A stretch of DNA of 45,148 nucleotides, from the NCBI GenBank assembly GCA_013299115.1, contig JAAFKA010000038.1, positions 1 through 45,148 of the forward strand. The letters run 5' to 3'. The stretch comes from Cytophagales bacterium. Lineage in GTDB: Bacteria > Bacteroidota > Bacteroidia > Cytophagales > Thermoflexibacteraceae. The position numbers and the translations under genes are program-made. Positions 34,501-42,596 of the stretch are shown here, piece after piece. Every line of letters starts with the position of its first letter. The stretch's first letter is position 1. The notes beneath the pieces are model-generated. The model made no database searches, was not told the origin of the DNA, and saw nothing but the letters and a program-made list of their open reading frames with translations.

Positions 34501-34773
34501 TATCAACGCCACACTATTCCGTTTGAGCAAGAAATTTCGCTGTACCTAACTTCTGATGGCTATCAAGACCAATTTGGCAAGCAAAACAAAAGATTGTCGT
34601 CCCAGAATCTACGCCAACAGCTACTTGCCAACCATACCAAAGATATGGCTACACAAAGACAGCTTTTAGAACAACAATACGAAAGTTGGAAAGGCAACAA
34701 TTTCCAAAATGATGATGTGTTGGTGTTGGGTTTGCGGGTGGTGTTAGAGGGTTTTGCGTTGCCAATAGTCTAA
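31555..34773 (+). CDS. Two-component-regulator propeller sensor with SpoIIE/PP2C phosphatase output
   Basis: The longest frame starts at TTG 31492; the ATG at 31555 gives MLRSCLSSFKLHFFFQLF... ending ALQAQ, a proper signal peptide, and is preferred (1072 residues). From about 30 to 640 repeated blades (e.g. DRLGFVWVSTDAGLIRLDG, NDGSLWLGTNEGLMKY) make two beta-propellers. A Y_Y_Y domain follows, then a membrane helix near 741-766 (YLRWWAFLLYAAGLGLVIYT), a coiled coil and a cytoplasmic SpoIIE/PP2C domain from about 811 with VSGDFYW, DCTGHGVPGAFMS and LDLALCIID motifs. It senses an outside signal and dephosphorylates a cytoplasmic target; no kinase or anti-sigma partner lies next to it. Its stop abuts the convergent Omp85 gene with no spacer. 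Confidence 0.9.
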   Translation: MLRSCLSSFKLHFFFQLFLSCWAVALQAQEYRTEIYRVEQGLPTNLTKAILQDRLGFVWVSTDAGLIRLDGKHAVNFADKLPSNYVKHIIKRKGGNLLVANDKGISKVTNNIDTVLFEPLVKADIELSDTTIASPKFLLEDHKQRLWIGQDQNVSLLENGKLTNFRFGTEYQTTSWTRGFSVAQNERGHVFATSQRGTIFRFDEAQRQFVKLGHPNVFAVISACFPYTQDRLLIATENGLMEIQLDAKGYFVSWKTLLNLPNISFIAKDSKEKFLIGTWNAGLYTCNLFQKNQQLKKISKLPFKVINDIYIDNKDNAWISSDDGVAFLHNSFFVHAQIPTERNYLIAAQQGQDSSIYATEGAVIVKVKNDSTFTGSLVVEGAKYGLKDILSVAHNQHGLWYGTSNATVYKLQNNRIDTAVLSKSASKIIYLLSDKNHDIWACQHETKEIMRITPQMKVIKYGADKGIVSRVYAIAQDQDGKIYCSGNSQDALLYEYDEKQDRFINISTPITVTNKQNEFRIDDLAIDNQKQIWLGGTYGLFLYGKDSTRHVILPKNLEVTAVTTGNDGSLWLGTNEGLMKYYQNDLLHFDELNGLPSKTIAHRGVFIDYDSRIWIATAAGLAYSQGLQDQTEKTPTPVFLALQINGKRIDVQEDKNLTFQNNSYLQASFISLTFPSDKVLYQYRLVEKEQKTAWSEPVTKSELLLPQLHKGNYLLEIRALQQGAFLWSNPLRFQFNIEPAWYLRWWAFLLYAAGLGLVIYTIFNWYTQRLKKEKEALETLVQLRTQQIQEQKDDLDKQNQLLELQNINIVASIQYAKQIQDAMLPTAKRMDELFPNNFIFFRPKDIVSGDFYWCNETKFALSRKLAKQIVAAVDCTGHGVPGAFMSLIANSLLDEICVIKGVEHTDFILRELNKGIQKALKQQESENMDGLDLALCIIDKANQIIEFSGAKRPLFYVYQGEMHTIKGHHYSIGGYHVPLNTLYQRHTIPFEQEISLYLTSDGYQDQFGKQNKRLSSQNLRQQLLANHTKDMATQRQLLEQQYESWKGNNFQNDDVLVLGLRVVLEGFALPIV

Positions 34774-36510
34774 CTAAAATCTTGTCGTCAATCCAAAGTG
34801 AATTTTCATTTGGTTGATACCAATGGCTTGTGTTTCGGACTTGCCCAGAGCAGCCACAAAGCTAAAAATACCTGCCTTTGTACCAAAACTAAATCCGCCA
34901 CCTAAGCCTAATGGAGAATCCCAACGATAGGCTGTGTTTTTTGGCATTTCTATAAAAGCATGGTCTATGAAGGCAAATAAATTGGAGTTTTCGGCAAAAT
35001 AAAGTCGCCATTCTGCGGTTTGTATGGCATAAAAAGGACTAAAAAAAGTCAATTCGTTGAAACCACGCAAAGTTTTGAAACCTCCTAATTGAAACAACTC
35101 ATTGGTAAACAAATTAGAATTGAGCAAAATACCCGAATTGTGGCGAAAAAGCAAAGCCGTATTTTTGCCCGTAGGCACAAAACGACTGACCGAAAAATTA
35201 GCCTGAATTTGGGTGCTTTGCAGTTGCAAATCTTTGTAAATCGGATTATTGAGTTCCCACTGCGGTTTAATCACCTTGTTGCCTGCCGAAGTCAAAAATT
35301 GCAGTTGCCAACCCCTGCGAGGGGCTAATCTGTCGTCTAAGTTCTGAAATTCTAAGCCAATGCCATAGCGTTGGAGTTCGGTAGCAGCCACTTGTTTGTT
35401 GGGTTGATTGATTTGGGCTGAGTCGGCTGTGGTTTGCAAAAACTCTGTAAATGCCAGCAATTTTGCCCCGCCGCCCAACCAATAACCCAACTGCAAAGAC
35501 CAACTAAAATTGACAAAAGAGGTATCTCTTTTATTCAGGTGCAATTTTGCCCCTACGTCTATTCGTGTTTTGAATAAATTGGGGTGTTCGTACTGCACGT
35601 TGAGCAGTTGCGACTGCACACGAGGACTCTGCCAATCTAATTGCAAGTTTTTTCCTGCCTGAAACAAGTTGTATAACTTCAAATTAATTTGCCCTGTAAG
35701 TTGTAATTGGTTGTTATTCAAAGCATTAGGCAACAAACCCACAATGCCATCAAATTGATTAACTTTCAAGGCTTCGGTGTGGAGTAAGACAAAAGCCCTG
35801 TCCCTTTCAAAAACAATTTCAGGCTTACTAAGCAATTTGAGGTAGGGCAAAGTTCGCAATAATTTTTCGGCATCATCTACTTTTTTTTGGCTAAAAGGCT
35901 GCTTGCGATAAAGTTTGAGGTAGTCTGCCAAAAACTTTTTTTTCATTTTCAAGGGGTTTTTGCCCACTATTATCAACGAATCGAAAACTATGGCTGTGCC
36001 TTGTTGATAATGCAAGGTAGCTGAAACTTGCTGGGCTTGTACTTTGACAGAATCTAAGAAAACAGTGGCAAAAGGATAACCTATATTTTGGGCATGAGCC
36101 AATAATTTGGTTTTGAGTTGCAAAAAATCAGTGTAATGCAGTCGTTTTTGGCTAAAATTTTTGGGTTTCCAACCTGCATTTTTCAGCATCTCGTCGGGAA
36201 TGTTGGCTGTTTGCAGTTGCAACCATTGGTAAGGTTCGCCACAATACAGATAAGCAAAAATAGTTTGTTTTTTGATACGCACCGAGTCGAAAGAAGCTGC
36301 CAAATAGCCTGCTTGGTGGAGATTTTGCAACCCTTGTAGCAAAATTCTTTTGCCTACAAGGGTGTCTCCTACTTGGGTGGTGAGGAAATATTTTGCAAAA
36401 ATATCATTCTTATTTTGCTGTGAATCAACTACTTGCAAACTGTATGACTGAGCAAAACAGTTGGAAGTATAGAGCCAAAAAGACAATAAAATAAGGGTTT
36501 TGGCAAACAT
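34774..36510 (-). CDS. Omp85 (BamA/TamA-like) outer-membrane protein
   Basis: The 578-residue protein starts with a signal peptide (MFAKTLILLSFWLYTSNCFAQ). Residues about 20-250 contain POTRA-like modules (e.g. TAIVFDSLIIVGKNPLKMKKK, PFSQKKVDDAEKLLRTLPYLK). The C-terminal barrel contains LGGFKTLRGFNELT, the LRGF equivalent of the VRGF motif, and ends FGLTTRF with terminal Phe. Omp85 proteins insert or export outer-membrane proteins or lipids. It is smaller than housekeeping BamA (about 800), more like TamA/FhaC-type or lipid-handling paralogues. It follows the SDR gene after 5 nt, so it is in that operon. Confidence 0.85.
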   Translation of the reverse strand: MFAKTLILLSFWLYTSNCFAQSYSLQVVDSQQNKNDIFAKYFLTTQVGDTLVGKRILLQGLQNLHQAGYLAASFDSVRIKKQTIFAYLYCGEPYQWLQLQTANIPDEMLKNAGWKPKNFSQKRLHYTDFLQLKTKLLAHAQNIGYPFATVFLDSVKVQAQQVSATLHYQQGTAIVFDSLIIVGKNPLKMKKKFLADYLKLYRKQPFSQKKVDDAEKLLRTLPYLKLLSKPEIVFERDRAFVLLHTEALKVNQFDGIVGLLPNALNNNQLQLTGQINLKLYNLFQAGKNLQLDWQSPRVQSQLLNVQYEHPNLFKTRIDVGAKLHLNKRDTSFVNFSWSLQLGYWLGGGAKLLAFTEFLQTTADSAQINQPNKQVAATELQRYGIGLEFQNLDDRLAPRRGWQLQFLTSAGNKVIKPQWELNNPIYKDLQLQSTQIQANFSVSRFVPTGKNTALLFRHNSGILLNSNLFTNELFQLGGFKTLRGFNELTFFSPFYAIQTAEWRLYFAENSNLFAFIDHAFIEMPKNTAYRWDSPLGLGGGFSFGTKAGIFSFVAALGKSETQAIGINQMKIHFGLTTRF

Positions 36511-36515
36511 ACTGC

Positions 36516-37394
36516 TTACCCTTTTTTATTTGCTCCACGAATAGCCATTTCGAGTACGTCCCACATTTCGTTAGGAATTACTTCGAGGTTGTTCATTTCG
36601 CCTGCACCTTTTAGCCATTCGCCGCCGTCTATGGTTACTACTTCGCCATTCACGTAGCTACTATAATCTGAAACCAAATAGGCTGCTAAATTGGCTAATT
36701 CTTGATGTTCGCCGACTCTGCCCAAAGGTACTTTTTTGGTAATATCCAATTTCTCTTGCAATTCGGCAGGGAATAATCTGTCCCATGCACCTTTGGTGGG
36801 GAAGGGACCAGGTGCTATGGCGTTAGAACGGATACCGTATTTTGCCCACTCTACGGCAAGTGAACGGGTAAGTGCCAACACACCTGCCTTTGCACAAGCC
36901 GAAGGCACTACATAAGCCGAGCCTGTCCACGCATAAGTGGTAACAATGTTGAGCATTGTACCTTTCTGCTTTTTAGTTATCCAATTTTTGCCTGCTGCCA
37001 ACGTAAAATTATAAGTGCCACGCAACACAATGTCTATAATAGTATCGAAACCTTTAGAATTTAGTCTTTCGGTTGGGCTGATAAAATTACCTGCTGCATT
37101 GTTGAGCAGCACATCGAGGCTACCAAAATTGTCTTCTATTGCCTGAATTACTTTTTCCACGTCCTCATAATTGCGAACATCGCAAGCCAAAGCCAATACT
37201 TTGCCTCCTGTTTCTGCCATGAGTTCGTCTGCTGTTTTTTGCAAAACGTCTAATTTACGACTTGCAATGACCAAATTAGCACCGAGTTGCAAAAAATATT
37301 TGCCCATAGACTTGCCCAAGCCTGTGCCACCGCCTGTTACAAGGATGGTTTTGCCTTTGAGAGCATTTTCTTTTAACATTGGTTCGTTATACAT
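36516..37394 (-). CDS. SDR family oxidoreductase, 2,4-dienoyl-CoA reductase-like
   Basis: The 292-residue protein has the NAD(P) motif TGGGTGLGKSMG (20-31), LDVLLNNAAGNF and the C-terminal IDGGEWLKGAG. The canonical YxxxK is not present: the lysine survives in PSACAKAGVLALTRSLAVEW, but the Tyr position is Ser, as in 2,4-dienoyl-CoA reductases (DECR), which use other residues; the preceding GNFISPTERLNSKGF also fits. It would reduce conjugated enoyl-CoA in beta-oxidation of unsaturated fatty acids. An alternative start at Met6 (MLKENALKGK) is possible. It leads an operon with the Omp85 gene. Confidence 0.88.
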   Translation of the reverse strand: MYNEPMLKENALKGKTILVTGGGTGLGKSMGKYFLQLGANLVIASRKLDVLQKTADELMAETGGKVLALACDVRNYEDVEKVIQAIEDNFGSLDVLLNNAAGNFISPTERLNSKGFDTIIDIVLRGTYNFTLAAGKNWITKKQKGTMLNIVTTYAWTGSAYVVPSACAKAGVLALTRSLAVEWAKYGIRSNAIAPGPFPTKGAWDRLFPAELQEKLDITKKVPLGRVGEHQELANLAAYLVSDYSSYVNGEVVTIDGGEWLKGAGEMNNLEVIPNEMWDVLEMAIRGANKKG

Positions 37395-37416
37395 AAAATA
37401 GATTTTAGGTTTTGGT

Positions 37417-37448
37417 CAAAGATAAGTAGAATGGTGGTTAATTAGCAA
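37417..37448 (-). promoter_or_regulatory. Promoter of the SDR/Omp85 operon
   Basis: Minus strand TTG (37448-37446), 21 nt, TATCTTTG (37424-37417): a full match. The box ends 22 nt before the ATG at 37394. Confidence 0.65.
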
Positions 37449-37470
37449 AATAAACAATATATTTTCAGTA

Positions 37471-38211
37471 TTATTGCAATAAATTCAGCCTCTCTATGAT
37501 TTGGTCTTTGAACCTACGGCTAAAAGCTAATTGGATTTCGCCTACTTTTATGCTGTGGTCTTGCAAGTTGATATGGTCTATGTGGTTTGCATTAATAATC
37601 AAATTGCGGTTTACACGCAAAAAATCTTTTGCGGGCAGTTTCATAAGCAGTTCTTTGAGGGGCATTCTCACCACCAATTTTTGGTCTCTGGTATGTAGTT
37701 CTGCATATTTATCTACAATTTCTACATAGAGAATATCTATGATTTTGATTTTTTCTAACTTTTGTCCTATTTTGACAAAAAAAGAATCTTTCACCACAAT
37801 ATCTTTCTGCCAACCTTCATAGAGTTCGTTGTCTAAGCTGGCATTGGCATATTTATACAAAGCTAATTCTATGCTTCGCTGCAAAGTCAATTCATCAAAA
37901 GGCTTGATGATAAAGGCAAACGGATTGGTGTTTTTTGCCCTATCAAAAGTTTCCTTGTCCTGAAAAGAGGTAATAAAAATAACAGGCATTGGGTTTTTGG
38001 AATTGGCTATGCTTTGGGCTACGTCTATACCGTCTTTCATACCCTTCAAATGAATGTCGAGCAACACCAAATCGGGTTTTGTTGCTGCTATCAAGGTAAG
38101 CATTTCCTCCGCATTGTCCACTACTTTAATCAATTCGTAGCCTAATTCTTCTACCAAAATCTCAATGGTATTAGCAAAAATATGGTCGTCTTCGGCAATT
38201 AAAATACGCAT
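37471..38211 (-). CDS. LytTR-family response regulator
   Basis: The start is the ATG at 38211, 18 nt after the promoter box; a frame from TTG 38241 would begin upstream of the expected transcript start. The 246-residue protein has a receiver domain (acidic Asp8/Asp9, phosphoacceptor Asp52 in LVLLDIHL, the Thr in VIFITSF and Lys in IIKPF) and a LytTR DNA-binding domain from about 140 (YVEIVDKYAELHTRDQKLVV, FLRVNRNLIINANHI). It should bind DNA when phosphorylated. No histidine kinase gene is adjacent. Confidence 0.95.
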   Translation of the reverse strand: MRILIAEDDHIFANTIEILVEELGYELIKVVDNAEEMLTLIAATKPDLVLLDIHLKGMKDGIDVAQSIANSKNPMPVIFITSFQDKETFDRAKNTNPFAFIIKPFDELTLQRSIELALYKYANASLDNELYEGWQKDIVVKDSFFVKIGQKLEKIKIIDILYVEIVDKYAELHTRDQKLVVRMPLKELLMKLPAKDFLRVNRNLIINANHIDHINLQDHSIKVGEIQLAFSRRFKDQIIERLNLLQ

Positions 38212-38229
38212 AAGTTCAAAATTGTAGGG

Positions 38230-38261
38230 CAAAAGTAGCAAAAAATCTCAAAGAGATTCAA
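38230..38261 (-). promoter_or_regulatory. Promoter of the LytTR regulator
   Basis: Minus strand TTG (38261-38259), 21 nt, TACTTTTG (38237-38230), full match with the same spacer length as the promoters at 37417 and 42513. Confidence 0.6.
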
Positions 38262-38411
38262 CAGTTTATCAATAAAACCAAAAAAATGGCGTAAGTGGTT
38301 GATTGGTGTGTGTAAACGGTAAAAATAATGGTGTGAGTGGTAAAATTATATAGTTACCTTAGACTAATGTTATTGGGGTTGTTTTAGTGTGCTTTCGACT
38401 TTATTGTCTGT

Positions 38412-38437
38412 GTTTTTGGTTTTGAGAAACCAAAAAC
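38412..38437 (-). repeat. CTCA-loop hairpin, 3' of the 778-aa gene
   Basis: Minus strand GTTTTTGGTTT-CTCA-AAACCAAAAAC, perfect 11-bp stem, 15 nt after the stop at 38453. The upper stem has T-A where other copies have C-G. Confidence 0.75.
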
Positions 38438-38452
38438 AAAACCGAAAGCATT

Positions 38453-40789
38453 TTATTTCAATTCCACCCCGCCAAACTTATCGACTGCTATCACAATTTT
38501 ACCTTTTTGAATACTAAAAGTTACGTTGCCCAGTGTGCTGTTTTCAAACCGCATACGCCCTTGTTCTATAAAAACCTGCCCTCGTTGATTTCTTTCTTGC
38601 AAGGTGCTACCATCGGGTTGCTGAATCCGCAAGTGGTAAGTAAATACGCAAACTTTGTTTTCTTGGGGCTGACTATCGAGGATTTGCAAACCTATTATCA
38701 AATCTTTTTTGCCCTCTGCTGCGTAAGTGCCTGTGTAAATTTGCTTAAACGGCACACATTCCGCATTGGGGGCTGGTGGGTGGAGTTTGTGCTGCACCCA
38801 CGTTTTGGTCGTTGGATAATATTTTGCCCCTGCCCACACCAAAGCCACTATTGCACCTGCCACCAAAGCACCTTTTAAAATAGTTATAAATTTGCCAAAA
38901 GAAAACTTAGTTTTTGGCGGTTTCGGTGTTTCAAAACGCAACTGCTCGATGGCTGCTGCCACTTCTTGCATCGTTTGGTAAGGACTGCCTGAACTTCCTC
39001 CGTTTGTCCTTTGGATAATAGGTTTCCAAAGCAACTGCTTTTCATCAGTCAAAAGTTGCAAAGCCTGCGGAGTGGTTTTGCCTGTGAGAAATTGCAACAA
39101 AATGACCCCAAATTCTTTGATATTTTGCTGTTGTTTGCTGCCAATGTATTGGGCTGCTGCATATTCTACTTTGCTACTTGTTAGCTTAACTTGCTCATTT
39201 TCAATGAATAAGTGCTGGTCATTCAGTTTGGCATGATACCAATGAAATTGGTGCAACTGCTGCAAAGCCGCCGCCAACTGCAAAGCATATTTTTTAATCA
39301 AGTCGTGGCTGGCTGTGGTGTTGGCAAGGGGCAGCGCCAATTTGTTCATCGGTGTTCCGCCCAACCATTCGGTGAGGTAATACAAAGCATTTTCCTCCGC
39401 ACTGCTATACGCCACCGCATTAGCCAACTGCGGGTGTTGCATTTTGGTTTTCAGCCAATCATACTCCACTTTTAGTCGGTTGCGGTACTCTGCATTTTGT
39501 AAATACTTGTCTTTCAGGGCTTTCATCAACACCCAACCATGTTGTTTGTGCTTTGCCTTCACAAAAAAATACAACGTAGTTTCGCCTACGGGTTCAAAAG
39601 CCGTAAAAATAATTTTGGCTGCTTCTTGCATTATCAAGTCCTGCACTGCGGTCAATGATAAGTTATATTTTTTTGCAACTTGCTCTATTTCAGCTTGTTG
39701 TGTTGCTGTCAATTCGCCATTTTGCTCTTGTATCAGGTTTTTTATTTTCTGTTGCAACTGCTGCCAACCTTGTTCTTGCTGTTGCTGTTGCCATTGGTGG
39801 TACAGCTTTTCAAAGATTTGCAGTTGCAGGTCTTGGTCGTTGAGTAGTTGCAACCTTGCCCCGCCTATTTGGGCAGAGAGCAAAGCCACCAGCACCTGAT
39901 TTTGCAACAGATTACCTGCCAAAATAATTTTTTGGAAGTTATGCACAAAATCCAACTGATTTATCTTTTTGACTATCAGGTTGTTGTCTAACTCTACACT
40001 ATCTATTTGCTCTTTACTCAACAGCACTTCGCCTGCATAACCGTCTGAAAACTCTATACGAATTTGGCAAGTGCCACGCTGTTTCACGTCTTCTATCCAA
40101 CGCCTTGCCTCGCCTGTGTAGTGGGCAATGAGTTTGTCTTTTTCTGCCTCGCCACTGTTGGTACTCGAATTTTTTAGGGCTTGTTCCACCACCAATTTTG
40201 CTACTTTTGCTGCCGTTTCTTTTGCTATAATGGGCAAAGTTTGCAGGGTCAAAGGTTTTTCGGGTGTTTGGTGCAAAAAATGCAAAGCCTGTTCGCCAAT
40301 ACTTTGAAGGAGTAAAGTATGGGTAGTCAATAAATTAGCAACAGCATGGGTAGTTTGCAAGATTTTGAAACCTAAATTTTCTTTCAAAAACTTTTGCAAT
40401 CTTTCTATTACTTTGGGAGTTAAATCAAAAGGCAACACCAAAACCACCTGCACCGCAGCCGTTGGGGGCTGTTGGTGGGTTTGCAAATACTTTTCTTTGA
40501 GGTCTTGCAAGGTATCTGTGAGCAAATTGACTATCGGAAAATGATTGCTATGCAACTCAAAATCAGCATTTTGCTCTATGCCTTGCCACAAATTGCCATA
40601 GACCTGCCTACCTTTGGCGTGATGAAACGCAAAAGCCGAAATAGGATAAATGGTAGAGTTTTTGACCTCAAAAAATAGAGGAATTTGCAGAAAACCATCG
40701 GAAGCAAAGGCGGTGAAAGTTGCCTGCTGCCCCTCAAAAGTGCCTGCTACCAAATACTCGTGAGCAAAATATAAAAATAGGGGGGTCAT
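38453..40789 (-). CDS. Hsp70-like/pseudokinase/transmembrane fusion protein
   Basis: A 778-residue membrane protein I read as three parts. Residues about 1-340 have the fold pattern of an Hsp70 ATPase: VQVVLVLPFDLTPKVIERLQ matches the VPAYF segment, then LGFKILQTTHAVANLL and FQKIILAGNLLQNQVL as the later ATPase strands, but the DLGTTNS phosphate motif is missing. Residues about 400-600 look like a protein kinase: FVKAKHKQHGWVLMKALKDK holds the VAIK-like lysine, EYDWLKTKMQHP the helix C, YLTEWLGG the hinge. HRDLKPxN is replaced by YHAKLNDQHL and DFG by TSSKVEY, so the catalytic Asp and metal Asp are lost. A membrane helix (about 634-656) and a beta-rich external C-terminus follow. It is probably a scaffold or sensor; Gln-rich spacer near 340-375. 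Confidence 0.65.
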   Translation of the reverse strand: MTPLFLYFAHEYLVAGTFEGQQATFTAFASDGFLQIPLFFEVKNSTIYPISAFAFHHAKGRQVYGNLWQGIEQNADFELHSNHFPIVNLLTDTLQDLKEKYLQTHQQPPTAAVQVVLVLPFDLTPKVIERLQKFLKENLGFKILQTTHAVANLLTTHTLLLQSIGEQALHFLHQTPEKPLTLQTLPIIAKETAAKVAKLVVEQALKNSSTNSGEAEKDKLIAHYTGEARRWIEDVKQRGTCQIRIEFSDGYAGEVLLSKEQIDSVELDNNLIVKKINQLDFVHNFQKIILAGNLLQNQVLVALLSAQIGGARLQLLNDQDLQLQIFEKLYHQWQQQQQEQGWQQLQQKIKNLIQEQNGELTATQQAEIEQVAKKYNLSLTAVQDLIMQEAAKIIFTAFEPVGETTLYFFVKAKHKQHGWVLMKALKDKYLQNAEYRNRLKVEYDWLKTKMQHPQLANAVAYSSAEENALYYLTEWLGGTPMNKLALPLANTTASHDLIKKYALQLAAALQQLHQFHWYHAKLNDQHLFIENEQVKLTSSKVEYAAAQYIGSKQQQNIKEFGVILLQFLTGKTTPQALQLLTDEKQLLWKPIIQRTNGGSSGSPYQTMQEVAAAIEQLRFETPKPPKTKFSFGKFITILKGALVAGAIVALVWAGAKYYPTTKTWVQHKLHPPAPNAECVPFKQIYTGTYAAEGKKDLIIGLQILDSQPQENKVCVFTYHLRIQQPDGSTLQERNQRGQVFIEQGRMRFENSTLGNVTFSIQKGKIVIAVDKFGGVELK

Positions 40790-40811
40790 TTAAAATTTTA
40801 GTAATGCTGTA

Positions 40812-40831
40812 GTGTGGGCTTCAGCCCGCAC
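40812..40831. repeat. GTGGGCT-TC-AGCCC palindrome
   Basis: GTGTGGGCTTCAGCCCGCAC forms a 9-bp stem with one G-U. A relative (GTAGGCTTTAGCCTGC) lies at 43466-43481, and both are followed by CATTTT. Confidence 0.6.
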
Positions 40832-40859
40832 ATTTTGTTCTTTATATTTTTGCCTATAA

Positions 40860-41447
40860 CTACGCCAATTCCACATACCTATACAAATCCTTCATCTGAA
40901 TTTTTAGGTCTAAACTCCTAATCACTACCTCCTTATCAATCCCTTCAAACAAAGTAGTGTGCCAGCTATTTTTATCAATTATCAAAAAAGATGCTACGCT
41001 ATAAGCATCTTGCCTGAGCAAAATATATTCTTTGAGAGAGGGCAAGGTTCTATAAAAATCAAACTTTTGTCCCCTATCAAAAGCCTCTGTACTGTCTGAT
41101 AGAATTTCAAAAATCACAGTTGGATTGTGCAATATACCATTTTTTTTGTCTATGTCAAGGTCGCCGCAGGCAATGGCAGCATCAGGATAGAAAAAAGAAT
41201 TGCGTTGGGGAATCCAAATTTTGGTGTTGGTTGTAAAAGGTCTGCAAGGAGTCTTTTGCAGCACATTGGCAAATATTCCCATTAAATTGCCTTCAATACT
41301 GTTGTGGTCGCCAGACCCTCCTGCACGAGCAACGACCTCACCCATAAAATAATCATACTTTTCGGGCGAAGTTTCCTCATAAAATAAATATTCTTCGCGA
41401 GTAGCAAAAAATCTTTCCGTACTTTCAGGTTTGTGTAAGGCAGCCAT
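40860..41447 (-). CDS. Uma2 family endonuclease
   Basis: The 195-residue protein belongs to the Uma2/DUF820 nucleases. PEKYDYFMGEVVARAGGSGD, HNSIEGNLMG, FYPDAAIA (Asp89) and TVIFEILSDST (Glu114) are the motif series, with RGQKFDFYRTLPSLKEYILL following. These proteins have a PD-(D/E)XK fold and are thought to be nucleases, often in multi-copy sets in cyanobacteria and Bacteroidota; the target is unknown. The gene is single here, between the pseudokinase and the M28 peptidase. Confidence 0.9.
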   Translation of the reverse strand: MAALHKPESTERFFATREEYLFYEETSPEKYDYFMGEVVARAGGSGDHNSIEGNLMGIFANVLQKTPCRPFTTNTKIWIPQRNSFFYPDAAIACGDLDIDKKNGILHNPTVIFEILSDSTEAFDRGQKFDFYRTLPSLKEYILLRQDAYSVASFLIIDKNSWHTTLFEGIDKEVVIRSLDLKIQMKDLYRYVELA

Positions 41448-41516
41448 GGCACGTGATTTTATGGTTTTTGTATTTCAATGACAAGGTAGGGCTTATTTTT
41501 TTGTAAAGCAATAAAA

Positions 41517-42473
41517 TTACTTTTGTTTCATTTTCATTTTTTCGACCTGAATAGCAGGCAAATTTTCGTCTAAATTAACCACTTGGTCTATAATCATTTC
41601 GGTAGCCTTTATAAAAAAGACTTGGTTTATGGTTTCAAATCTGTCTGTTGGTTGGTGATAGTCTTTGTGGTCTTCCACCCCAAAATAGATGAACGGAATA
41701 CCAGCCCTGTGAAACTCCCCATGGTCGGAGGCAAAAGTCCAATCTTGTTGTCCGCCACTTTTTTCTTCGGGTATGTCATGCCCATATTTGAGCCTGATGT
41801 CGTGTTTTTGGCTGTTTTTCTCCAAATAAGGTTTCAAAAAAGGGTAATGTGTCGTGCCACAAGCATAGAGTTCATTTTTGTCGTTTCGGCTAATCATATC
41901 TAAGTTTATGCACAAGGCAATTTTTTCTTGTGGCACAGGCGGATTGTTTACAAAATGTTTTGCCCCTTTCAACCCTATTTCTTCGGCATCAACAGCCACA
42001 AAAATAATGGTGTGTTTGGGTCTTTTCTTTACAAAATGCTCGGCAAGGGCAAACATACCTGCCACACCAGACCCGTTGTCGTCTGCTCCGTTGTAAATTT
42101 CATTATTTTTGATACCCAAATGGTCGTAATGGGCAACCACCACCAGCACGTTGTCCTTGTTTTCTGATGTGCCTTCTATGTAACCCACGAGATTTGTGCC
42201 GTTAATTTTTGTTCCATTGGAGGTTTCGAAACTAAAAGGCTGTTCATAACCGTCGCCATAAAACATGAGCTTGTAGTCCAGAAACCGTTGAATGATGTAT
42301 TCTTGTGCTTTTTTGCTGCCATTAGTGCCTGTTTTTCTGCCCTGAAAAGCATCGGAGGACAAGATTTTTATATCAGACAAGAGTTGCAAGGCATTCAACC
42401 TTTCTTGGGCTGCTGCCTGTAAAGCAAACAAAGAAAAGAATACAATAGAAAAAAGTCTTGTTAGAGTTGTCAT
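41517..42473 (-). CDS. M28 family zinc aminopeptidase, exported
   Basis: The 318-residue protein starts with a signal peptide (LTRLFSIVFFSLFALQAAAQ). The co-catalytic zinc ligands are visible: AHYDHLG (His, Asp), NGADDNGSG (Asp), DAEEIG (Glu), NLDMI (Asp) and DYHQPTD (His). The group removes N-terminal residues from peptides in the periplasm or outside. It has a complete promoter at 42513-42544 and ends in a Lys/Met-rich tail (KMKMKQK). Confidence 0.93.
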   Translation of the reverse strand: MTTLTRLFSIVFFSLFALQAAAQERLNALQLLSDIKILSSDAFQGRKTGTNGSKKAQEYIIQRFLDYKLMFYGDGYEQPFSFETSNGTKINGTNLVGYIEGTSENKDNVLVVVAHYDHLGIKNNEIYNGADDNGSGVAGMFALAEHFVKKRPKHTIIFVAVDAEEIGLKGAKHFVNNPPVPQEKIALCINLDMISRNDKNELYACGTTHYPFLKPYLEKNSQKHDIRLKYGHDIPEEKSGGQQDWTFASDHGEFHRAGIPFIYFGVEDHKDYHQPTDRFETINQVFFIKATEMIIDQVVNLDENLPAIQVEKMKMKQK

Positions 42474-42512
42474 TTAATTTATGGATTTTAAGAAAAGTAG
42501 TTTCCCAAAAAA

Positions 42513-42544
42513 CAAAGATACACACTATTTTTTAACCTACCCAA
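42513..42544 (-). promoter_or_regulatory. Promoter of the M28 peptidase gene
   Basis: Minus strand TTG (42544-42542), 21 nt, TATCTTTG (42520-42513); the box ends 39 nt before the ATG. Confidence 0.65.
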
Positions 42545-42596
42545 ACACAATAGCATAGTTTTTGCAAACTTTATGTTAGATTAGAAATTTACGACT

